NCBI RefSeq assembly: GCF_000620465.1 | Contig: NZ_JIBE01000003.1 | Span: forward strand, 1,364,001-1,428,000 | DNA: 64,000 nt | Direction of reading: 5' to 3' | Source: Ralstonia sp. UNC404CL21Col | GTDB taxonomy: Bacteria > Pseudomonadota > Gammaproteobacteria > Burkholderiales > Burkholderiaceae | Shown: in pieces, positions 1 through 8,690 of the stretch | How positions within the stretch are numbered: position 1 is the stretch's first letter | How the letters are laid out: every line of letters starts with the position of its first letter | Made by a program: the position numbers and the translations under genes | Notes under the pieces: generated by a model | What the model saw: only the letters and a program-made list of their open reading frames with translations | Databases searched by the model: none | What the model was told of the DNA's origin: nothing

Positions 1-479
1 CACTGTCGCGCAGCGATATGCATCTGAATCGTGTCCCTCGGCTGGAGCTTTCGGAACACGCCACGCGCCTCAAAGCGGATCGAACCCGTGAAGTCACTCA
101 TGCCCCTCGCGGCATAGCCCTCTGCCGAAAGTACGCTCTGTTCTGTGCCACGGTACAGCGCGAAATCTGTCCAAAGTGTCGCACCTAGAAACTCCACATC
201 CCCGATCGTAATCTTGTCCATGTCGAGCAGATGAACGTTCGGCGTCGCCGCGCATGCCACACGCAGGTCGCGAAGCACTCGACTGTGCTCCCCTTTGTAG
301 AACTCATGGTTGCCGGGCACATAGATGACGGGAAGGCCTTTGCTCTGAGCTTCGATCCACGGGATGCCTCGGGTACCGAGGTGAATATCGCCAGCAAGCA
401 CGATGACATCGACACCAGTGGTGTCGATGTTGAGCAACGAGAACTCAAGATGGAGGTCACTCAGGATCAGGAGGTTCAT
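1..479 (-). CDS. Calcineurin-like metallophosphoesterase, 3' part outside window
   Basis: Reading the minus strand from an ATG at 479 gives an open frame that runs off the left edge (at least 159 residues). It carries the metallophosphoesterase metal-binding series: SDLHLE near residues 7-12, GDIH near 30-33 and GNHEFY near 56-61. Such enzymes use a two-metal centre to cleave phosphoester bonds in nucleotides, nucleic acids or proteins; the substrate cannot be told. A ribosome site (GGAG) precedes the ATG. The start lies 12 bp after the stop of the AAA+ ATPase gene on the same strand, so the two are probably cotranscribed. Within a Tn7-like element this is cargo, possibly defensive, but that is inference. 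Missing: the C-terminal histidine motifs, which lie outside the window. Confidence 0.85.
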   Translation of the reverse strand, partial: MNLLILSDLHLEFSLLNIDTTGVDVIVLAGDIHLGTRGIPWIEAQSKGLPVIYVPGNHEFYKGEHSRVLRDLRVACAATPNVHLLDMDKITIGDVEFLGATLWTDFALYRGTEQSVLSAEGYAARGMSDFTGSIRFEARGVFRKLQPRDTIQMHIAARQ

Positions 480-491
480 TGTTGGCGACTC

Positions 492-1712
492 CTAGTTCCC
501 TGCATTAGATCGGCTGCCCGCTACGAAACCGATCGATTGTGCCCCGACACGCTTTGGCATCATCGGCACGGCGATGAGCTTGCCTGACGCCATCGCTGTA
601 GCGAACGCATCTTGTACCAAACGATGTGTCTTGCGAAGATCGAGATCACTCCGTTCGGCAAGGGCATCAGCAGCGTGGATATCCAACTCGATGCGACGGC
701 CCGTTGCGCGTTGCAACCGCTGAGCCTCGGCCAGAATGATTTGCAGCCTTTGTTCGGGGTCAGGCGCGCGGATATCGAAAACCTCCACTCGACTTAAGAG
801 AGCGGGCGGCACGGCGTCGACATCATTGGCTGTTAGGACACAGATGATCCGGCTCGCGTCAAACGGCATGCGTAGAAACGCGTCCTGGGACGCGCACGCC
901 GTTTCAGTATCCAGCAAATCGAGTAGCACCGGAGTGACCGGGTAGCGGCCATCATCGCCAATCTTGTCCACCTCATCCAGGACGAGAACGGGTGTCGCAG
1001 AGCTTCCTTTTGCCAGCATGTCGAAGATCATCCCTGGCCGAGCGCTCCGCCAAGCGCTGTCGCCGCCGGTCAGTTGGAAATTGGCCTGCGCGCTTCCAGC
1101 CGACCACTTCTGCATGGGCACCCCCAAGATCTCGGCCAACTGCAACGCGAACTGGGTCTTGCCAACTCCAGGCTCACCCGTCAGCAGAATCGGTCGAACA
1201 CGAAAGTCTTTCGCCCGCATGGCAGCGGCAAGCGTCAGATCAATCGTTAACTTCTGGATTGGCTCACGCAGATTGCCCAGCGAGCTGTGGGCTTCTTTGA
1301 GCTTCTTCAGGGCTGGTTGGATGCGAGGCAGTTCACGGTATCCATCGTTGGTAGCAGCCTGCTCCAACAATGCCTTTGCGTGCTTCTGCTGATAGCGATC
1401 AGCCGTTTGCAGGTTTGCGCTGGCTTGCTCCAGCGCCTCCTGTGCAAAGACGTGAATATGCCGGCCCCTGGTCCGGCGGCGCGCCGGCACTACTTCTGTC
1501 GCCGCGACTGTAGGTGGTTGTGGCGAGCGGGATTCGGGCTCATCCTCCTTGACCTCAGCAAGATCCACTTTGGCTTGTTCGGCAGCATCAAGGACCGTGT
1601 ACGTGGTCGACGGGACGAGTAGCGCCCACGATGCCGGGCTGCGCAGTACGGCAAGCTCCCTCAAGGGAACAAATCCAGGCGGGTACTCCGGTGACTTTCG
1701 GGGAACGTTCAA
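492..1712 (-). CDS. Lon-like AAA+ ATPase (no protease domain)
   Basis: The 406-residue protein has an N-terminal region of about 150 residues with no domain I recognise, including a helical stretch near 90-145, followed by one AAA+ module. Walker A is GEPGVGKT at 179-186, Walker B is LVLDEVDK at 244-251, a sensor-1 LTAND lies near 294-298, and a candidate arginine finger is in LLSRVE near 305-310. The module resembles the Lon ATPase domain, but the Lon protease domain is absent and the protein ends soon after the small AAA+ subdomain. The start is TTG at 1712 with GGAGA upstream. It precedes the metallophosphoesterase gene by 12 bp, suggesting a two-gene operon. It could remodel a protein or act as a switch for the phosphoesterase; function is unknown. 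Confidence 0.8.
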   Translation of the reverse strand: MNVPRKSPEYPPGFVPLRELAVLRSPASWALLVPSTTYTVLDAAEQAKVDLAEVKEDEPESRSPQPPTVAATEVVPARRRTRGRHIHVFAQEALEQASANLQTADRYQQKHAKALLEQAATNDGYRELPRIQPALKKLKEAHSSLGNLREPIQKLTIDLTLAAAMRAKDFRVRPILLTGEPGVGKTQFALQLAEILGVPMQKWSAGSAQANFQLTGGDSAWRSARPGMIFDMLAKGSSATPVLVLDEVDKIGDDGRYPVTPVLLDLLDTETACASQDAFLRMPFDASRIICVLTANDVDAVPPALLSRVEVFDIRAPDPEQRLQIILAEAQRLQRATGRRIELDIHAADALAERSDLDLRKTHRLVQDAFATAMASGKLIAVPMMPKRVGAQSIGFVAGSRSNAGN

Positions 1713-1816
1713 GATGTTTCTCCATACGCGAACTGGCGGCGTGTCGCCGCAGATGTCTAGCCGGCTCTATGCCGGGACAAATAGGGGCTGGGAATCAGCC
1801 TGCTATTCGCGTGCTG

Positions 1817-1837
1817 GTTCGCTCACGATGAGCGAAC
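1817..1837. promoter_or_regulatory. Perfect 9-bp inverted repeat, candidate operator
   Basis: GTTCGCTCA and TGAGCGAAC flank a 3-bp centre. The palindrome lies about 105 bp upstream of the TTG start of the AAA+ ATPase gene. The compact symmetric form suits a dimeric helix-turn-helix repressor site, for example an XRE-type protein. No such regulator is encoded inside the window, and it could instead form a small hairpin in RNA. Confidence 0.4.
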
Positions 1838-2320
1838 GCGCGGCTGCCGAAACCGACCGCTAGGATTGATTGGTGACGGTGGATACGCTGGGCAGCCATG
1901 GAGAAGTGCGTGCGAGATGGAATCTGCGTTGCTATGTTCTTCGACCATACAACATCAACCGGGTTGGGTCTATTGAAAAATCATGGCAACCGACTAGGCA
2001 ACCTTTTCCAAACTAGAAATCAACAATCCCGAGAAAATCCGGACTTTAATCATGAATAGATATCAAAAATGATACAAAAAAATATAAGCACCTTTTTTTT
2101 GCATATTTAATCCGATCGGGATACGCTTTTAGAAAGTGAGAAGCGAGCTCTCTGCGCACAAAGCGCCATCAGAAATAGACGTGTCGAGTCAACTCGACGA
2201 TGCAGCTTGGACACATGGCGACTACTGCTGAGCGAGTTGCCTCTCAGGGTCGAGGATTGCCGTTAGACGTAAGACCCTACGACAACCGCCGTAGCCAAGT
2301 AGAACTAGCCTGATCAAGCA
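1838..2320. other. AT-rich intergenic region upstream of tnsA
   Basis: No convincing gene was found between the ATPase operon and tnsA. The stretch 1960-2130 is clearly richer in A and T than its surroundings, with runs of A near 2070-2080 and T near 2092-2099. It probably holds the tnsA promoter and the start region of the divergent cargo operon. It has only one isolated CATATTT, near 2102, so it does not look like a second transposon end. Confidence 0.5.
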
Positions 2321-3178
2321 ATGAAAAAGCGTCGCAACATCACGACTATCGATATAGAGCGATGGCGGGACGCTGGGCTTGGCTCGGGAACAGGCCCCGG
2401 CTATCGACCGTGGCTCACGATCCGAGACGTGCCATCCAGCGGCCGCAAGAGTCGACCGTGGGGTTTCACCACCAGCCGCCTCCATCATCTACTGTCTGAC
2501 ATCGAACTCCATTTCTTCCTTTACGCCGATTTCGCCGAGGAGGTGCTGGACATACGCGAACAGTTCCCACTGTTCCCGCAAGAAAAAACCGCGGGTCTCT
2601 CAGAAATGCTTGGCATACGACACCCCCAGTACCCCGGCACTTCAACGCTAACGGTTATCACGACCGACTTTCTTCTGACCCTTCGAGGGCCTTCGGGAAA
2701 AATCGAGCACCGCGCATACAGCATCAAATCGTCAAGCGAGCTTCAGAGCAGGAAACGAAAACGCGTCCTCGAAAAACTGCGACTCGAACAGGAGTACTGG
2801 CTTTCTCGTGGAATACCGTGGACCTTGGTTACCGAACGTGAGTTTGATCGCGTTCGGATCATGAATCTCGAATGGCTAAGCTACCTTGCGTATCCCGAAC
2901 CGGTATGCCTTACACCCCTCATCCCCCGATTCTTACGGTTCGTACAGCATCGCTGGATGAAAGATATCCCGCTGCAGGTGTTGCTTGAGGCAACAGCGAA
3001 CGAACTGCAGCTCACCCGGCATGACGCCGACCGACTGTTTCGTCACTGCGTTTGGCAACATCTCATCGAGATCGATATGACCGCAGACATCGGACCACGT
3101 CATCCCGTCATCGTGCGTCATGTGCGCCACTTTGCCTCGGAGATAGATGATGGCGACACCACAAAGCTTAGCGCTTAA
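2321..3178 (+). CDS. tnsA: TnsA endonuclease subunit of Tn7-like transposase
   Basis: TnsA cuts the 5' ends of the element, so that together with TnsB it releases the transposon by double-strand breaks (cut-and-paste). The 285-residue protein matches Tn7 TnsA (273 residues) in size. The restriction-like catalytic triad is readable: E62 in SDIELHF, D116 in ITTDFLL and K136 in YSIKSS, close to the E63, D114 and K132 reported for Tn7. The C-terminal part after about residue 170 should be the winged-helix domain that contacts TnsC. No strong ribosome site precedes the ATG. The end overlaps the tnsB start by 32 bp, so the two are probably coupled. All key residues are present and the gene looks intact. 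Confidence 0.95.
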   Translation: MKKRRNITTIDIERWRDAGLGSGTGPGYRPWLTIRDVPSSGRKSRPWGFTTSRLHHLLSDIELHFFLYADFAEEVLDIREQFPLFPQEKTAGLSEMLGIRHPQYPGTSTLTVITTDFLLTLRGPSGKIEHRAYSIKSSSELQSRKRKRVLEKLRLEQEYWLSRGIPWTLVTEREFDRVRIMNLEWLSYLAYPEPVCLTPLIPRFLRFVQHRWMKDIPLQVLLEATANELQLTRHDADRLFRHCVWQHLIEIDMTADIGPRHPVIVRHVRHFASEIDDGDTTKLSA

Positions 3179-5348
3179 CCAAGTCTTAGTTTCAACCCCA
3201 AGCATTGGCTCTCCTAGGTTCACGCATCCTCAAAGAATACTCTGGCTGGATGCACCGGCCGATCTCATCGTCATGATCGGCATCGAACCGAAGCTCAAGC
3301 AGCCTCGCGCATTCTGTTACGGCAAGATCAAAGAGGCCTTGGATTCAGGGCTGTTGGCTATTGTGCAGATGCGGCCACGCCCATTTGCATTGAGAGACCT
3401 AGACGCCATCCCCGCCAGGTATGTCGAGATGCGAGACCGGTTATGGTCGATCATCGCTCCGTTGGTCGATGAGCAATACATCCCGGACATTTTTGACGAC
3501 GAAGCTCGTGGTCGCATTATCAGCCTGCGGGCAAGGCAACTTGGCATTGCCGCAAAATCGGTACGGCGACCACTCTATCGCTACTGGGCGCACGGGAACA
3601 GCAAGGCTACACTCATCCCTTTCTATGATCTCTGCGGACCACAGGGAACGCGACAAGAACGCAAGCAGAAAGCAGGATCTGCAAAACGTGGACGGCGCCC
3701 CGATCGATTGCTGTCAACCGACGATGCAAGCCTTCTCGGTGTTGCCGTGGCCGATGTCCGGGAACGGATTGTCGCCGGCATTACTCAGTTCTATAAGGGG
3801 GGTACATCGCGCATGAAGGCGTGGCGCGACACCAAAACGAAGTACTTCAGTGCCGGCTACGTTCAACAAGGCAGTATCTCTGTACCAATCGAACCCGCTC
3901 CTCATCAAGCGCCATCGTATCGGCAGTTCAACCGCGTTATTGAAGAGCTGAATCTGGACCTATCTATCACCAAACGCAATGTTGACACGTCCACCTGGAA
4001 TCTCCGCATGCGTGGTGTGATGGGTTCATCGCGGCGGCACGTTTTCGGACCGTGTGCACGGTTTGAGATCGACGCCACTCTGATGGACATCTATCTCGTT
4101 TCTGTGTTCAACCGTGCCTGGATAATCGGCCGCCCTGTTCTATACGTCGTTGTTGATGTCTTCTCCGGAATGGTCGTCGGGTTCTATCTTGGCCTTGAGG
4201 GACCGAGCTGGGAAGGTGCCCGCCTAGCCCTCTTTAACGCGTTCACTGACAAGGTCACCTTCTGCAAGGACTTCGGTGTTGAGATCACGCAGGAAATGTG
4301 GCCCTGCCACCATCTGCCACGATATCTGTTGGGAGACAACGGAGAGCTGTGCGGCCTGGCAGCCGACGATCTTTCGGGCACCCTCGGCATTTGCCCGCAA
4401 AACGCCGCAGTGCAACGAGGCGACTGGAAGCCGAACGTCGAGCAACAGTTCCGCCTGACAAATCTTGAGCAAGTTAATTTTCTGCCAGGAGCCATCAATG
4501 CGAGGGAGAGAGAGGTTAAGAAGCGCGGATATGCAATGGATGCTTGCCTAAATCTTCCCGAACTCACCAGCATTCTGATTCGCCGATTTATCCGGTTCAA
4601 TCACTCCAATTACAACGCCGGCCGTTTGCCGGAAGCAATGCTTGGCCAGAACCTCACTGACGCCACACCGACGGCAGTGTGGAACTGGGGGCTATCGAAC
4701 CTGACTGGTGGCGCCAACATACGGAGTCGCCACGAGGTTTGGACAAATCTGCTACCCAAAGGAACCGCGTCGGTTCGGCCGAATGGACTTCGCTTCGAAT
4801 CCCGACACTATACGAATGCTCGCTTGGAGCGCGAAGAGCAGTTCGCGCGCGTACGTATAAGGGGACGATACGGTCACGTGGAAGTTCGACACCTGCCGTA
4901 CGCGCCATCGACGATCTGGATTCGAAATGAAGAAGAAGGAGAGTGGGAAGCTTGCTACCTCGTCGATCGCGAAGAGCAGTTCAAAATTGCTCGTATCGAA
5001 GAGCTTTGGGACCGAATCAAGTTGCTGAATGCTGCCTCGGAGCGCAAGGCAAATGACACGCGCTCACGGAATGCGCAATACAGCGCGGAATGCGAGGAGA
5101 TTGTTTCGAACGCAAAACAGGAGGCCAGTGCGGCGCGTAAGGGCATGACAAAGTCCGAGGCCCTGCGCAACATTGGCGGGAACCGTGCCTTCGAAAAATC
5201 AGGACAGCGTATCGACAGGACGCGAGAGGAAATACTCTCACGGCAAACGGCGCTCGATGCTCGACGAAAGCCGGCCAATGTGGTCCCCATCAAGAACGCC
5301 CGGCGCGGCGCCGATCCGCTGGACGACATTTGGACGGTGGAATCATGA
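3147..5348 (+). CDS. tnsB: TnsB DDE transposase
   Basis: TnsB binds the repeated boxes in the transposon ends, cleaves the 3' ends and joins them to the target. The 733-residue protein has an N-terminal DNA-binding region (about 1-290), an rve/DDE core, and a C-terminal arm that should contact TnsC. The catalytic residues appear to be D309 (EIDAT), D397 (LGDNGE) and E432 (PNVEQQ). Spacings of 88 and 35 residues agree with those of Tn7 TnsB as I remember them. GGAG lies just upstream; ATG at 3147 or 3150 could serve. The stop overlaps the tnsC ATG as ATGA. It is expected to bind the 20-bp-spaced boxes at 10484-10533. The gene appears intact. Confidence 0.96.
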   Translation: MMATPQSLALNQVLVSTPSIGSPRFTHPQRILWLDAPADLIVMIGIEPKLKQPRAFCYGKIKEALDSGLLAIVQMRPRPFALRDLDAIPARYVEMRDRLWSIIAPLVDEQYIPDIFDDEARGRIISLRARQLGIAAKSVRRPLYRYWAHGNSKATLIPFYDLCGPQGTRQERKQKAGSAKRGRRPDRLLSTDDASLLGVAVADVRERIVAGITQFYKGGTSRMKAWRDTKTKYFSAGYVQQGSISVPIEPAPHQAPSYRQFNRVIEELNLDLSITKRNVDTSTWNLRMRGVMGSSRRHVFGPCARFEIDATLMDIYLVSVFNRAWIIGRPVLYVVVDVFSGMVVGFYLGLEGPSWEGARLALFNAFTDKVTFCKDFGVEITQEMWPCHHLPRYLLGDNGELCGLAADDLSGTLGICPQNAAVQRGDWKPNVEQQFRLTNLEQVNFLPGAINAREREVKKRGYAMDACLNLPELTSILIRRFIRFNHSNYNAGRLPEAMLGQNLTDATPTAVWNWGLSNLTGGANIRSRHEVWTNLLPKGTASVRPNGLRFESRHYTNARLEREEQFARVRIRGRYGHVEVRHLPYAPSTIWIRNEEEGEWEACYLVDREEQFKIARIEELWDRIKLLNAASERKANDTRSRNAQYSAECEEIVSNAKQEASAARKGMTKSEALRNIGGNRAFEKSGQRIDRTREEILSRQTALDARRKPANVVPIKNARRGADPLDDIWTVES

Positions 5349-6850
5349 GTCACCTTGCTGGCACCCTCGCGACTTACCGTGAACAGGCGATTGAGGAGTA
5401 TCGCAACAACCCGCTGATCGCAGCACTTCCGGACATCTATTCGGAGCGGGATGCAACCGTTGCAATGCTCGTCCGTCCGAAATTTGACCCTGCTGAGCGG
5501 CAGCTTCCGGCAGAACAGCGCTGGCACCTGCTCGCACGCTTGAAGCACGTTGTGGTGCCGCGACCAAAGTACTATGAAATCGAGCGAACGGTATCGCGAC
5601 TCATCCGGGCTGGGTACGTCATGCGTAACCCTTTGCAAGCGGATACTTGGCGCCGCGTTTACCACGCCAACACTCATACCGAAGGCCGTTCAAGAATATC
5701 GAGTTCATCGGACCAACTCATGGCTGCTGACTCGAAGGCCACCATCGTCGGTCTTAGTGGAATTGGGAAGACCACTGCGATCGACGCAGTGCTACGCACT
5801 TACCCCGATCAAGTCGTCCGCCACGAGCTCTATCACGGATCGCGCCTTCCAATTACGCAGATCGTTTGGCTGAAAGTGACCTGCCCCGAGAATGGATCGA
5901 TTTCAAGCTTCTGCAGAGAGTTCGCACGACAACTAGATCATGCGCTTGCTATAGATAAGTACGAACGCATGTACTCGCGCAGCAAGCTCACTCGTGATGA
6001 GCTTGAGGGCATGATGCGTCAGCACTCGGCAACCTATTTTTTGGGACTGCTTGTCATTGATGAAATCCAACGATTGGATCTCGCCAAAACACAAGGCGCT
6101 GCACCGTTGCTTGATTTCATTCAGGACTTACGTGAGCAATTGAAGGTACCGACTGTCCTTGTCGGTACCTACAAGGCTATACGACTCTTTAAGCGCGAAT
6201 TGAAAGATGCTCGCCGCGCGTCGGAAAGTGGTCTGATAGATATTGAGGTCCCAAGTTCGCATGACGATGCCGACTGGGTCAAGTTCGTCAGGCGCTTGTG
6301 GACGTATCAGTGGACGCAAAAACCAACGGAACTCGATGAAGAGTTGTTCTACACCTTCTACGATCTCACGCAAGGTATCACGGACATCCTAGTTATCTTG
6401 TTCAAGCTAGCGCAGCAACGCGCCATGCTCGACGGTTCAGAAACGCTGACGGTCGAATGCGTCCGTGCCACATACAACGAGCAGCTCGTGCTACTGCATC
6501 CGGCGATAGATGCGTTGCGTAGCAATACGGACGAGTCGCTGACAAAGTTTGAGGATCTCCTTCCACCCAGTCGTAGTGTGATCGAGCGTGCGACAGCCAC
6601 TTCGCTAGCAGCGAATATCGATGCACGCCTTGACGAGTTGATGGGAGTACGGAGCCACGAGATGGCTACACCTATTTCGCCGGAAGATACCCGCAAGAGT
6701 GGAAAGCGACGCCCACAGCCAGAACTTCATGAGAACGACCTTCGGAGCGCCGCACAGTCCGATGATGTATATGGGACCCTAAAGCGAGCCGGAGCTATCG
6801 CAGACATAACACTGTTTGGGGAAGCGCTTCCGTCTGCTGACCCGGAGTAG
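5345..6850 (+). CDS. tnsC: TnsC AAA+ target-selection ATPase
   Basis: TnsC is the regulator that links a target selector (TniQ/TnsD) to the TnsAB transposase, assembling on target DNA in an ATP-dependent way. The protein is 501 residues from the ATG at 5345, which overlaps the tnsB stop (ATGA) and has GGTGG upstream; an in-frame ATG at 5330 is less likely. Walker A is GLSGIGKT at 136-143 and Walker B is LLVIDE at 235-240, followed by IQRLD. The first 120 residues and the polar tail after about 440 are outside the AAA+ fold and probably carry partner contacts. With two TniQ proteins in the element, this one TnsC presumably serves both. Confidence 0.94.
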   Translation: MSHLAGTLATYREQAIEEYRNNPLIAALPDIYSERDATVAMLVRPKFDPAERQLPAEQRWHLLARLKHVVVPRPKYYEIERTVSRLIRAGYVMRNPLQADTWRRVYHANTHTEGRSRISSSSDQLMAADSKATIVGLSGIGKTTAIDAVLRTYPDQVVRHELYHGSRLPITQIVWLKVTCPENGSISSFCREFARQLDHALAIDKYERMYSRSKLTRDELEGMMRQHSATYFLGLLVIDEIQRLDLAKTQGAAPLLDFIQDLREQLKVPTVLVGTYKAIRLFKRELKDARRASESGLIDIEVPSSHDDADWVKFVRRLWTYQWTQKPTELDEELFYTFYDLTQGITDILVILFKLAQQRAMLDGSETLTVECVRATYNEQLVLLHPAIDALRSNTDESLTKFEDLLPPSRSVIERATATSLAANIDARLDELMGVRSHEMATPISPEDTRKSGKRRPQPELHENDLRSAAQSDDVYGTLKRAGAIADITLFGEALPSADPE

Positions 6851-6854
6851 TTCA

Positions 6855-8690
6855 ATGCGGTCTCTCGACATCATGACTGCGCCCGACGAAACGGTATTCG
6901 GCATCGCGGCGCGACAGCACCGTCTAAGTGGCAATCGTTCGTCAAACGACTCCCTGCTCGAGCTGTTCGGGTCGGATCGCGTTATTCCTGCCAGTCTACT
7001 GCCAGGCCATCTCGGGCGGCTGTTCGACTACCTGGGCATGGCTGATCGTTCGCCATATTCCTCGATAGTCGACCGGCATACCGTCCTTCCCTACTGGAGA
7101 TTGTTTGTTCCAGTCGATCGCTACGGAGCCGTGCAGTCATCAATGTGGCTGACAGCCGCAACTGGCTTGAAACTCTCGCTCGGGCTCATCAGCAGCCGAC
7201 TCGGTGGCGCAAGTACGCTGCGATACTGTGACGGCTGTGCCGAAGCAGATCTCGCAAACCTAGGGGTAGCGACCTGGCACCGAATACACCAACTGCCCGG
7301 GGTACTGATGTGCCCGAATCATGTACTAGCGTTGAATGAATGCCATCACCTGTCGCAGCACATTCATCGCCACACGCTATTTCTGCCTGACGAGCGACTG
7401 GTTCCGTTCAATCGTCCGGCACATGACCTGCCAGAGGCCACCAAAGCCCAGCTAGTTCGTCTGGCCTCGCTTGGCACTGAACTACTGAACTCGCCCTCAG
7501 AAACTGCACTGCAGGCACTTGCCCTACGTGAGCGATACCTCGTTTGGCTGGGCAACTACGGCCTGCTCACATCTGGAAAGAGAGTATGTATCGTAGCATT
7601 ACAGCGGCACGTTATGAATTACTGGGAACCAGTTTCCGGTACCGAGCCGTTTGCCACTCTATTCGCTTCGATTCGTGATGACCACAGTTGGTTGACCACC
7701 CTCGTCCGGAAGCAACGCGCGATACATCACCCGCTGAAGCATCTCTTACTGATCGGATCGCTCGCTCCATCGGTTAATGCGTTTCTTTACGAAAGAGTAT
7801 CCACGAGTGCACCATCTGGGGTATGGCGCCAGCCGGCGGCCCTCAATGATTCTTCCGTAGTAGCCGATGCGCTCCGGCTTATGGAAAGCGAAGGATATTC
7901 CGCACGCCATACCGCTCATGAGTTGAGTGTCGGTATCCATACAATCCTCACGATCGCCCACCGCCACGGCGTTAGGGTTGCTCGGCGCAGTAAGCGGGTC
8001 TTTGCTGCTCAGCGCGACGCAATAAGACTATTGCTCCGCAAAGGTACCCCGTTGGCTGAGACCGCACATCGACTGGGAATATCCGCATCTACGGCCAGTC
8101 GCGTCCTCGCCGAAGATTGCGACCTTCAACGCGTTCGCAGGAAGGTTCAGCGGTCTTTGCGACGCGATGAAAGTAGGCATTGCATGATCGCTGCGCTCGA
8201 GAACCACCCCATTCCTTCACCAAGCGAGCTACGCCGGCGAATACCGGCTTGCTACATGTGGCTGTACCGGAATGATCATGCGTGGCTTATTGAGCGCTTG
8301 CTGGATTTGCCTCCCGCAACAAGAGCGCCGAAGAGCTGTGTCGACTGGAATATGCGGGATGCTCACTTAGCGAAAGCCATTCGATCGACGGTGCAAGCGA
8401 TACGTGTCTCCGAAGAGGCGCCGGTCAGAATTACGCTGCGTGAGTTGGGACGACGTACTGGCCATGTGTCCTGGCTGGAAAAGCATCGTGCCAAGCTGCC
8501 AATCTGCAACATCCTCCTTGAGGACGTGCTTGAGTCCGTTCCCGAGTTTCAAGCTAGACGCTTGGAATGGTGGAACCAACAGCTAACCAATGAGGAAGGA
8601 ATCTCGCCTCCGCCGTCACGGCTGCGCCGTCTCGCGGGCATCCCTAGCCGTCACCGTGTGTACGACGTTGGTAACCGCGTCCCACACTAG
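6855..8690 (+). CDS. TniQ/TnsD-family target selector 1
   Basis: TniQ proteins choose the target site and recruit TnsC. The start at ATG 6855 is 4 bp after the tnsC stop, with GGAG in the end of tnsC, giving 611 residues; an upstream in-frame ATG at 6816 would overlap tnsC. The TniQ zinc finger is C125-x2-C128 and C153-x2-H156 around the typical HQLPGV. A second zinc ribbon present in many TnsD proteins is not evident here: the matching place reads NECHHLSQ without CxxC pairs. The long C-terminal half has two helix-turn-helix-like stretches near residues 360-430 (for example AHRLGISASTASRVL). It is in the tnsABC operon, the position of tnsD in Tn7. Its 3' end overlaps that of tniQ2 by 47 bp. 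Confidence 0.88.
   Translation: MRSLDIMTAPDETVFGIAARQHRLSGNRSSNDSLLELFGSDRVIPASLLPGHLGRLFDYLGMADRSPYSSIVDRHTVLPYWRLFVPVDRYGAVQSSMWLTAATGLKLSLGLISSRLGGASTLRYCDGCAEADLANLGVATWHRIHQLPGVLMCPNHVLALNECHHLSQHIHRHTLFLPDERLVPFNRPAHDLPEATKAQLVRLASLGTELLNSPSETALQALALRERYLVWLGNYGLLTSGKRVCIVALQRHVMNYWEPVSGTEPFATLFASIRDDHSWLTTLVRKQRAIHHPLKHLLLIGSLAPSVNAFLYERVSTSAPSGVWRQPAALNDSSVVADALRLMESEGYSARHTAHELSVGIHTILTIAHRHGVRVARRSKRVFAAQRDAIRLLLRKGTPLAETAHRLGISASTASRVLAEDCDLQRVRRKVQRSLRRDESRHCMIAALENHPIPSPSELRRRIPACYMWLYRNDHAWLIERLLDLPPATRAPKSCVDWNMRDAHLAKAIRSTVQAIRVSEEAPVRITLRELGRRTGHVSWLEKHRAKLPICNILLEDVLESVPEFQARRLEWWNQQLTNEEGISPPPSRLRRLAGIPSRHRVYDVGNRVPH

Noticed and set aside
185-460. Minus-strand 91-residue frame at the left edge
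   Set aside because: It is in a different frame from the metallophosphoesterase, which has clear motifs over the same bases; Ser/Thr-rich composition looks like a shadow.
2095-2112. Single CATATTT near 2102 as part of the left transposon end
   Set aside because: One match only, no 20-bp period and no TG...CA terminus; the region is just AT-rich.
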